Shown: in pieces, positions 1-5,722 of the stretch
How the letters are laid out: each line of letters begins with the position of its first letter
Position numbering within the stretch: position 1 is the first letter of the stretch
NCBI GenBank assembly: GCA_031261365.1
Contig: JAISJY010000006.1
Coordinates: 1-5,722, forward strand
Direction of reading: 5' to 3'
Origin: Caryophanales bacterium
Lineage (GTDB): Bacteria > Bacillota_I > Bacilli_A > RFN20 > JAISJY01
DNA: 5,722 bases
Notes under the pieces: generated by a model
What the model was told of the DNA's origin: nothing
Databases searched by the model: none
What the model saw: only the letters and a program-made list of their open reading frames with translations
Program-made: the position numbers and the translations under genes

Positions 1-1203
1 GATTATATTTTAAGAGATGGCAAGACTTATCCCAAGTTTGATGCTCAAAGAACAGGAGAGTTTTGGAATTACTATGGTATTCTCTGGTATTTAGATTATG
101 ATAATCCTAATTTAATGGCTAAAGAAGGTCGTGCCATCACAAAAATGTTAGATAGAACTTATGATTATTTATCGCATAATGGGGGTTTTACTTCTTTAAT
201 AGGGGTACAAGTTTTGAATGAAGTTGATATCTTTCCAAGATGGAGAGTTTATCAATATAATATTCTTGATTCTTTAACAAATGAAAGATTTACTCCTGAA
301 AGAGCCTGGGAAAAGGTTATTAATTCTTTAGATTATTTAGGTAAAGTAGTTAAAAATCACAAATATAAAGTTTATACTAGAACTAATTTTGCCTCTTCTA
401 CTAATACGGGAAGTGATGGAATTGGTCATGGAATATGGAATGGTAATGTAGTAAAAAATCCTCCTTTATGGGCTCAAGAAATATTTAATACAGAGGGCAT
501 AGATATTGTTGGTGATGATTCTTATACTTCTGTTATCAAAGATTTAAAAGGAATATCAGCCATGTATGGTAAAAACTTGAATGGGAACTTTTCTCATATT
601 GCTGAAAATGATGGCAATTTTGCTAATACTCCTTCTCTTATCTTAACAGCTTTATCTCAAAATGCTGGTTATTCTATTTATGAATTAGCAACTTCACCTT
701 TTTTCACGGAGAATGCGACTTCACCAAGTATTAATCAAGGTATTATTGAAGTTAATGCTGAAAAGAACATAACATATAAGGCTCATTATGAAACTACTAA
801 GAACTTTATTTCTTTACTTAAAAAGGTTAATACTCCATTAAATCTAGCTAATTCTTCTAATATTGCAGTTTTTAATCTAAAAAGTAATTCACCAACCACA
901 ACTTTAAATCAAACTATTCAAACTGAAAATGTTAAAATTAATTTTGTTACTACTAATGGAGCTATTGGTTTTGGAATTGAATTAGACAATAAATTATATT
1001 TAGGCTTTAATAAAGATGTTGATATTTCTTTAGATAATGTTACAGTTAGTGCTATTAAGACAGGTAGTTATGGCTATGAGTTTATATTAGATGAGACACT
1101 TGCTCCTTCCTTGTCATTATCTTTAAATGGAGGAACTTTATATGAAGTATCTTTTCTTAGTAATGGTATAATTACTTCAACAACTTGGGAGAATATCGGA
1201 TGA
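1..1203 (+). CDS. Glycoside-hydrolase-like protein (clan GH-A, GH35/GH42/DUF4978-like), 5' end outside window
   Basis: The frame is open from base 1 to the TGA at 1201-1203, giving 400 residues. The ATG at 115 is internal, because the codons before it (1-114) align with the third gene of the window. By that alignment about 160 N-terminal residues, probably including a lipoprotein signal, lie upstream. What is seen: a VQVLNE motif with the candidate acid/base Glu at codon 74 (220-222), an R-W-R following it, an IDIVGDD strand motif (499-519), and HIAEN with the candidate nucleophile Glu at codon 202 (604-606). From about codon 260 a helix leads into a C-terminal beta domain. Known for clan GH-A: retaining hydrolases with an Asn-Glu acid/base after strand 4 and a Glu nucleophile after strand 7. 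Inferred: an active glycosidase; the substrate is unknown and a beta-galactosidase-like activity is only a guess. The last four bases overlap the next gene. Confidence 0.75.
   Translation, partial: DYILRDGKTYPKFDAQRTGEFWNYYGILWYLDYDNPNLMAKEGRAITKMLDRTYDYLSHNGGFTSLIGVQVLNEVDIFPRWRVYQYNILDSLTNERFTPERAWEKVINSLDYLGKVVKNHKYKVYTRTNFASSTNTGSDGIGHGIWNGNVVKNPPLWAQEIFNTEGIDIVGDDSYTSVIKDLKGISAMYGKNLNGNFSHIAENDGNFANTPSLILTALSQNAGYSIYELATSPFFTENATSPSINQGIIEVNAEKNITYKAHYETTKNFISLLKKVNTPLNLANSSNIAVFNLKSNSPTTTLNQTIQTENVKINFVTTNGAIGFGIELDNKLYLGFNKDVDISLDNVTVSAIKTGSYGYEFILDETLAPSLSLSLNGGTLYEVSFLSNGIITSTTWENIG
1187..1192 (+). promoter_or_regulatory. Shine-Dalgarno site of the second paralog
   Basis: GGGAGA lies 7 bases before the ATG at 1200, inside the last codons of the upstream gene. 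It decides the start: an in-frame TTG at 1185 would give five extra residues (MGEYR) ahead of the signal peptide, but it overlaps this site, and ATG 1200 gives a clean MKK-type lipoprotein leader. Confidence 0.7.
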
Positions 1204-2840
1204 AAAAGAATCTATTATATATACTACCGCTTCTTATTGGTTGTAATGCTAACAACAAATGCCCTGTGGAAAGTTCTTTAATTACCTCAGTAAAACCTGT
1301 GGAAAGTTTTGAGAATAAAGAAGCAGTTTCTAAGTATAACTTGGTTGCTGAAAATGGTCGGGCAAGGTTTGAAACAAAAGAAGGTGAAGTTATTCCTGTT
1401 ATTTCAGGTTATTTAAGAACAGACCAATTATTAAAAGCTGATTTTAAGACCCCTGAAGAATTAGAACCTTATTTTTCATTAGCTCAAGAAACTAATTTAA
1501 ACTTTTTAGATATAGTTTTACAGTGGTCAAGTGTGGAAATAAATGAAGATGAATTTGATTTTTCTTTAGTGGAAAGATATTTAGATTTTGCTAAAAAATA
1601 TTCTTTAAAAATTAATTTAATTTGGTATGGAAGTTTAGTAGATGGGGAAAGTCATTCGGCTAATTACCCTAATTATATTTTTGCAGATAATAAAAGATTT
1701 TCTGTAATTAGAGATTTATTTGATTTTGGTATTTATGGCAGAAATAATATTTTAGATTGGAGTGACCCTGATTTATTAGCGAGAGAACAATATGCTCTTT
1801 ATCAAACAATGAATTATGTAGAAGAATGGAATCAAAATAATGAAAATTATAATCCTGTTTTAACTGTTCAAGTTGGACAAGGAGCTGATAGATTTCAAAG
1901 ATGGAGAGTCGGGCAATATAAAGTTGTTAATCCTAAAACAAATGAAATATTTAATGATATAGATTCTTGGTCTTTAGTTCATGCTTATTTAAATGAAGTA
2001 GGCAAAGGAGTTAAATATTCAAGTTATCCTGCTTATACAAGAGCCGAGTTTTGTGAACAACCAGCTGTGACTAATTATGTTAGAGAGATTAAAAATCTAG
2101 AGTTTATTGATTTAGTATCTCCCACTTATTTACAAACTTTATCTAATGAAAAAAGTGGTATTAGTAGCTTTGTTAGTGAATACCCTAATATGCCTGTTTT
2201 GAATGTTGAGAATTGGGCAGATGATAGTAGTTATAGACATTTATTAGTGAATTCGGCTATGCAAGGAAGTGGTTTTACTTTTTATACTTTGTCTAATGCT
2301 TTATATTACCCAGAATCTCCTAATGGAGCTATATACCACCGTGTAGATAATGAAGTTTTTAATTCTATTAATACCAGAGCTAATGATATAAAAGAGGCTT
2401 CAGATATTTTGCTTAAATTAAAACAAGTATCTTATAAAGCTAAAGCTAGTAATTTTGCTTTGTTTGGTTTTGATAATTTAATAAGCGGTGTTCAAAAGAT
2501 ATATATGAAAGATATTGAAGCCAATAAGGGCTTGTTATTAGATTTTGATGCTGATGCTTATGGAATAGCTATCTATGATAATGGTAATCTTTATTGTGCA
2601 AGTTTAAATGATGCTACTTTGACTATTGATAATTGTACTATTCCGGTTGCTATAAAAGGACAATTTGAAGGAGTTAGTTTTGTTAATGGTGGTAATGTTT
2701 CTTTAGATAGTAATAAGATATTAAATATGAAAGCAGGAGAGGTTTATCGGGTTCGTTTAACTAATATTTTAGATTTGCCTTCTAATCAAGTCTTACAAAC
2801 TAATGGTTATAAGTCAATAAATGAGTCTATTAGAGGTTAG
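1200..2840 (+). CDS. Lipoprotein, GH-A-like paralog lacking the acid/base Glu (probable pseudoenzyme)
   Basis: The product has 546 residues, starting at ATG 1200 and overlapping the previous stop as ATGA. Residues 1-15 form a short lipoprotein signal ending in the lipobox LIGC (Cys15), so the protein should be lipid-anchored and outward facing. A polar linker follows to about residue 45, then a barrel-like region to about 390 with the strand-2 pattern LQWSSVEINEDEFDF (107-121), and a C-terminal beta domain. Where the paralogs have VQVLNE or FQIHNE, this protein has VQVGQG: Gln227-Gly228 (bases 1878-1883) replace Asn-Glu. The following R-W-R is kept, and so is the candidate nucleophile Glu337 (NVENW, bases 2208-2210). 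The GDD motif of the paralogs is replaced by SPT (2118-2126). Inferred: no normal retaining hydrolysis; perhaps glycan binding, or hydrolysis with another group as acid. The frame is intact and full length, so it is not simply decaying. Confidence 0.8.
   Translation: MKKNLLYILPLLIGCNANNKCPVESSLITSVKPVESFENKEAVSKYNLVAENGRARFETKEGEVIPVISGYLRTDQLLKADFKTPEELEPYFSLAQETNLNFLDIVLQWSSVEINEDEFDFSLVERYLDFAKKYSLKINLIWYGSLVDGESHSANYPNYIFADNKRFSVIRDLFDFGIYGRNNILDWSDPDLLAREQYALYQTMNYVEEWNQNNENYNPVLTVQVGQGADRFQRWRVGQYKVVNPKTNEIFNDIDSWSLVHAYLNEVGKGVKYSSYPAYTRAEFCEQPAVTNYVREIKNLEFIDLVSPTYLQTLSNEKSGISSFVSEYPNMPVLNVENWADDSSYRHLLVNSAMQGSGFTFYTLSNALYYPESPNGAIYHRVDNEVFNSINTRANDIKEASDILLKLKQVSYKAKASNFALFGFDNLISGVQKIYMKDIEANKGLLLDFDADAYGIAIYDNGNLYCASLNDATLTIDNCTIPVAIKGQFEGVSFVNGGNVSLDSNKILNMKAGEVYRVRLTNILDLPSNQVLQTNGYKSINESIRG
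1263..1308 (+). repeat. 13-base direct repeat, 33-base period, coding for Pro-Val-Glu-Ser twice
   Basis: CCTGTGGAAAGTT occurs at 1263-1275 and again at 1296-1308. The 33-base offset is exactly 11 codons, so both copies are read in the same frame and give PVES just after the lipobox Cys of the second paralog. It lies in a linker that tolerates length change, and is probably the remnant of a small in-frame duplication. Confidence 0.6.
2832..2837 (+). promoter_or_regulatory. Shine-Dalgarno site of the third paralog
   Basis: AGAGGT sits 4 bases before ATG 2842 and overlaps the end of the previous gene, whose TAG is at 2838-2840. It decides the start: an in-frame ATG at 2821 would add seven residues (MSLLEVR) ahead of MKKLL, spoiling the signal peptide, and has no comparable site upstream. 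Confidence 0.75.
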
Positions 2841-2841
2841 A

Positions 2842-4497
2842 ATGAAAAAACTTCTTATGACAGCCTTACTTTTAACTAGTTGTACAACTATTCCCTCAAG
2901 TTCTTTGAAAGAAAGTAGTTCTCTTTCAAGTAGTGAGAGTTCTCTTCCAACTGCTGAAGATATTTTAGTTAGTCAAGTTAGAACAGTTAATGGTAAAACA
3001 TATTTAGAAGTTGAGGGAAATCCTTTTACTATATTTGCTGCCCAATTAAGATTAGATGGTTTAATGAATAGAGCAGTTTTCTCAGGGGTTTTACCTCCTT
3101 TAGAATATAGTGAAATGGAAAAGTATTTTGAGTATGCTCATAATCTTGGTTTAAATACTTTAGGTATTCCTTTGGAGTGGTCTAAAATAGAAATAGAGGA
3201 AGATGTTTATGACTTTACTTTAATGGATAATATTTTGTTTTATTTAGACAAATATAACTTAAAAGTTGAGTGGTTATGGTTCTCTTATAATATGTGTGGT
3301 GATACTCACTCTTTTACAATGCCTGATTATATTAATAATAATAAAATAGATTATCCTGATTTTCCCCGTCAAAGTGCTTCTTATTATAATAAGATGTATG
3401 GCTGGATGAGTAACATAGATTTATCTAATTCTTTATTATTACAAAGAGAGCAAATAGTTTTAGAAAAGATTATGGATTATTTATATGAAAGAGCTAAAAC
3501 CTTAAATAAGAAAGAAACTATTTCTTTTCAAATACATAATGAAAGTGATGGTTTACTAAGATGGAGACTAGAACAAAGCCAAATTAGTGACCCTTTAACT
3601 AATGAATTGTTTACCCCTGAAAGATTATGGGAATTAACATTAAACTCTCTTAATTCCGCTGGGTTAGCAGTTAAAAATAGCAAATATAAATGTTTAACTA
3701 GAGTAAATGCGACTGTTAATTTTGGACTTTTAGACTTTCCTCAATTTCCAAATAAGGAATTATCACATAAACAAACTGTTGATTTGCCTGGCATAGATAT
3801 TGTGGGAGATGACCCTTATGTTACGGATATTAAAACAGTAGCTGGGGAAATAGAAAAATTAAGATATCATAATAATTATCCTCATATCTCGGAAAATATG
3901 GGAGAATATGAAAACTCAGCTAGTTTGATGTTAGGAGTTTATCAACAAGGTGGTAGTTATGTCTTATATGATTTAGCCACTCCAGCCTATTTTATTCAAA
4001 TAAATGGTAATTCAGCTTATCAAATGGATCAAGGTATTTTAACTTATAATTTAGAGGATAAAGCTCATACTGATATTGTCAGACAATTAGTTTTGGCTTT
4101 AAATAAAGCTAATAGTGTTTTACCTTTAATAGATAGTCAAGATTTTGCTATTTATAACTTAAATAATCAATTTAAAATAGGAAATTATACTCAAACTGTT
4201 AAAACAACTCAACATGAGATTACATTTAATGCTAGTGATGGGTCTTTGGGATTTGCTTTCTCTAAAGATAATTATATCTATTATGGAAGTAGTGGAACTG
4301 TTAACTTTACTCTTAAAAATGGTATAGTTGCTCCAGTGGCTGAAATAGGTTACTTTAATAAGGAAGGAGAGTTTGTCAGAGAGTTAACTACTTATTTAAC
4401 TGATAAAATGATTAGTGAAGCAGGGAAGTTATATCGGGTCAAGGTTAATTCTATTTCTAGAGAAGTTATTAGTGATACTAATGATTATTTATTATGA
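2842..4497 (+). CDS. Glycoside-hydrolase-like lipoprotein (clan GH-A, GH35/GH42/DUF4978-like)
   Basis: The product has 551 residues from ATG 2842, one base after the previous stop. Residues 1-14 are a short lipoprotein signal with lipobox LTSC (Cys14). A serine-rich spacer (about 18-36) then likely lifts the enzyme off the membrane. The barrel region runs from about 50 to 405. Visible marks are the strand-2 pattern LEWSKIEIEEDVYDF (111-125), EWLWF (143-147), FQIHNE with candidate acid/base Glu234 (3541-3543), R-W-R after it, IDIVGDD (3793-3813), and HISEN with candidate nucleophile Glu351 (3892-3894). A helix at about 410-430 leads into a C-terminal beta domain. Family knowledge: this layout and the paired glutamates fit retaining clan GH-A enzymes, many acting on beta-galactosides. 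The actual substrate cannot be read from the sequence. It resembles the first gene more than the second, and both catalytic positions are kept. The end overlaps the regulator gene by ATGA. Confidence 0.8.
   Translation: MKKLLMTALLLTSCTTIPSSSLKESSSLSSSESSLPTAEDILVSQVRTVNGKTYLEVEGNPFTIFAAQLRLDGLMNRAVFSGVLPPLEYSEMEKYFEYAHNLGLNTLGIPLEWSKIEIEEDVYDFTLMDNILFYLDKYNLKVEWLWFSYNMCGDTHSFTMPDYINNNKIDYPDFPRQSASYYNKMYGWMSNIDLSNSLLLQREQIVLEKIMDYLYERAKTLNKKETISFQIHNESDGLLRWRLEQSQISDPLTNELFTPERLWELTLNSLNSAGLAVKNSKYKCLTRVNATVNFGLLDFPQFPNKELSHKQTVDLPGIDIVGDDPYVTDIKTVAGEIEKLRYHNNYPHISENMGEYENSASLMLGVYQQGGSYVLYDLATPAYFIQINGNSAYQMDQGILTYNLEDKAHTDIVRQLVLALNKANSVLPLIDSQDFAIYNLNNQFKIGNYTQTVKTTQHEITFNASDGSLGFAFSKDNYIYYGSSGTVNFTLKNGIVAPVAEIGYFNKEGEFVRELTTYLTDKMISEAGKLYRVKVNSISREVISDTNDYLL
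2893..2952 (+). other. Serine-rich linker with an internal inverted repeat
   Basis: Codons about 18-37 of the third paralog are mostly Ser with a few Leu, Glu, Thr and Pro, typical of a flexible spacer after a lipoprotein Cys. Within it TTGAAAGA (2905-2912) and TCTTTCAA (2922-2929) form a perfect 8-base inverted repeat with a 9-base loop, extendable by one T-G pair. No T-run follows, so it is not a terminator. It may be a by-product of serine codon repetition. Confidence 0.5.
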
Positions 4498-5722
4498 GAA
4501 ATTTAAGAGTTAAGAGTGTTGTTTATTATGAACATATTGATAATGATTATATTTTAATGCATCAGCATTTATCTTATGAGTGTGTTTTTTATATAACAGG
4601 TAAAGGTATTTTAAGTGCAGATGGAGAGAAGTATGAGTTTAAAGCTCCTTGTGCCACGATTGTTAGTCCTAAAATAAATCATGATGAATTAGATATTGAA
4701 GGTAGCAATGTTTTTATTGTTATTTTTGACTGTGAAGATTTCCCTTTCACTTTTAAGAAATATGATTTAACTAATGAAGCTTTTAAAGAGTATTATACTA
4801 TTTTCTCTAAAATGCAAGAGTATGAAAGAGGACATTCAATTTATAGTAATAATATTATTAATCATTATTTTTCTATCTTTCTTTTGTCTTTATTACAAGA
4901 AGATAATAATATTGAAACTCAAGAATATGACACGACTTTTTTAAAGAGAATTAAAACTTTTATTAAAGAGAATTACAGTCAAAAAATAGATTATAACTTT
5001 TTGGCAAATTCAATTGGTTATTCTTATCACCGTTTAAGACATAAGTTTGTGGAATTAACGGGCGTTGCTTTGAATAAGTATTTAAATAATTTCCGTTTAG
5101 ATAAGGCTAAAATATTATTACAAGATACTAATAAGAACTTATCACAAATTGGCATAGAGTGTGGCTTTGCCTCTGATGTCTATTTTGCAACTGCTTTTAA
5201 GAAACATTTTAATTTAACACCGATGGAATATAGAAATGAAGTAAAGAATACTTACAGATATGGAATAACTAGTATGAAAAAAGAAATACCAAAATTGTTT
5301 ATTGATACAGATTTAGGCGGGGATTGTGATGATGCATTAGCGATTGCTCTAGCTAATATTGCTCATAACAATAAACAAGCCATTTTAGACACCATAATTC
5401 ATGTGACAACTTTTCCTTATGGGGTGGGTTGTGTTAAAGTCATAAATGATTATTATGGTAATAAGATAGATATAGGAAGTTATCAAAATAAAGAGTTTTT
5501 AAATGAAGAAAAGTTTAATATTTTTGTGGAAAAGACTTGTCAAAAGTATAATGTTTCTTTAAAGAATAATGATGTAGAAAACTCTATAACTTTATTAAGA
5601 AGAAAATTAGCTATGGCAAATGATTACTCAATTACTTATGTTTCTATTGGTACTTTTAATAATATTTCGGATTTAATAGATTCAAAAGGCGATGACATAT
5701 CAGCCTTAACAGGTAAAGAATT
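4494..5722 (+). CDS. AraC-family regulator fused in frame to a nucleoside-hydrolase-like domain, 3' end outside window
   Basis: The frame is open from ATG 4494 to the last base, at least 409 residues. The start overlaps the previous stop as ATGA and no Shine-Dalgarno is seen, so translation probably depends on coupling. Residues about 10-80 look like the cupin-type sensor domain (HQH at 23-25, His63). Residues about 150-250 are the AraC double helix-turn-helix: YHRLRHKF, NKYLNNFRL, then IECGFASDVYF and the closing LTPMEYR (241-247). A lone AraC protein would end about here. Instead the frame continues through about 20 residues into FIDTDLGGDCDDALA (269-283), the Asp-rich metal and ribose site of inosine/uridine-type nucleoside hydrolases, then INDYYG, a TLLRRKLA helix and VSIGTFNNISDL (383-394), as in that family. 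Roughly half the hydrolase domain is outside the window. It likely regulates this operon in the cytoplasm. Whether the hydrolase part is a sensor, an enzyme, or a separate protein joined by a frame error is open. Confidence 0.75.
   Translation, partial: MRNLRVKSVVYYEHIDNDYILMHQHLSYECVFYITGKGILSADGEKYEFKAPCATIVSPKINHDELDIEGSNVFIVIFDCEDFPFTFKKYDLTNEAFKEYYTIFSKMQEYERGHSIYSNNIINHYFSIFLLSLLQEDNNIETQEYDTTFLKRIKTFIKENYSQKIDYNFLANSIGYSYHRLRHKFVELTGVALNKYLNNFRLDKAKILLQDTNKNLSQIGIECGFASDVYFATAFKKHFNLTPMEYRNEVKNTYRYGITSMKKEIPKLFIDTDLGGDCDDALAIALANIAHNNKQAILDTIIHVTTFPYGVGCVKVINDYYGNKIDIGSYQNKEFLNEEKFNIFVEKTCQKYNVSLKNNDVENSITLLRRKLAMANDYSITYVSIGTFNNISDLIDSKGDDISALTGKE
5274..5722 (+). other. Nucleoside-hydrolase-like domain; possible internal start at ATG 5274
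   Basis: Met261 of the fused frame begins MKKEIPKLFIDTD, which is just how stand-alone nucleoside hydrolases usually start, so this may be, or may have been, a separate gene. The upstream GGA at 5262-5264 is a weak ribosome site. The Asp cluster (Asp271, Asp273, Asp277, Asp279, Asp280) matches the D-x-D-x-G-x-D-x-D-D form of the family, whose members cleave the N-glycosidic bond of nucleosides. The conserved Asn of the classical V-G-N motif near residue 39 is not evident in the stretch HVTTFPYGVG. The domain is cut by the window end. Confidence 0.6.

Noticed and set aside
1185..1199. TTG start for the second paralog
   Set aside because: It overlaps the Shine-Dalgarno site and puts Gly-Glu-Tyr-Arg ahead of a perfect MKK lipoprotein signal.
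115..1203. A 362-residue gene starting at ATG 115
   Set aside because: The frame is open back to base 1 and codons 1-38 align with the third paralog, so this Met is internal to a longer gene.
1201..1282. TGA read as Trp (genetic code 4)
   Set aside because: Reading through TGA 1201 gives only a short tail to TAA, Trp is consistently TGG, and both TGA stops form standard ATGA overlaps with good starts.
2821..2841. ATG 2821 as start of the third paralog
   Set aside because: It has no ribosome site at the right distance; ATG 2842 is preceded by AGAGGT and starts the signal peptide cleanly.
2905..2929. Inverted repeat as a terminator or riboswitch
   Set aside because: It lies inside a coding region, has no T-run, and comes from a low-complexity serine stretch; chance is a sufficient explanation.

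Overview
The window is AT-rich (roughly 30% GC by eye) and coding on the + strand from end to end. It looks like a piece of one tightly packed operon from a low-GC Gram-positive bacterium: Firmicutes/Bacilli or a walled or wall-less relative near the Erysipelotrichales, RF39 or Acholeplasma side. Supporting signs are very short MKK-type lipoprotein signal peptides (Cys at residue 14 or 15), purine-rich Shine-Dalgarno sites, and strong A/T third-position bias. TGA serves as a stop at two gene junctions and Trp is written TGG, so the Mycoplasma/Spiroplasma code (TGA = Trp) is unlikely. The organism cannot be named from sequence alone.

Layout: (1) 1-1203, the C-terminal 400 residues of a glycoside-hydrolase-like protein whose start lies upstream of the window. 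(2) 1200-2840, a second, divergent paralog with a lipoprotein signal. (3) 2842-4497, a third paralog, also a lipoprotein and closer in sequence to the first. (4) 4494-5722, an AraC-family transcription regulator that continues in frame, with no stop, into a nucleoside-hydrolase-like domain and runs off the window end. Junctions are a 4-base ATGA overlap, a 1-base gap and another ATGA overlap. No promoter, terminator, RNA gene, mobile element or CRISPR array is visible, and no non-coding stretch exceeds a few bases.

The three paralogs look like clan GH-A (beta/alpha)8-barrel enzymes of the GH35/GH42/DUF4978-like kind with a C-terminal beta domain. They are probably anchored on the outer face of the membrane and act on an unknown glycoside. 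Proteins 1 and 3 keep both expected catalytic glutamates (Asn-Glu after strand 4; Glu-Asn after strand 7). Protein 2 keeps the second but has Gln-Gly in place of the Asn-Glu acid/base pair, so it may be a binding protein or pseudoenzyme. The fourth gene plausibly regulates the cluster. The joining of a DNA-binding regulator to a nucleoside-hydrolase fold in one open frame is the most unusual thing here, followed by the acid/base loss in the middle paralog.
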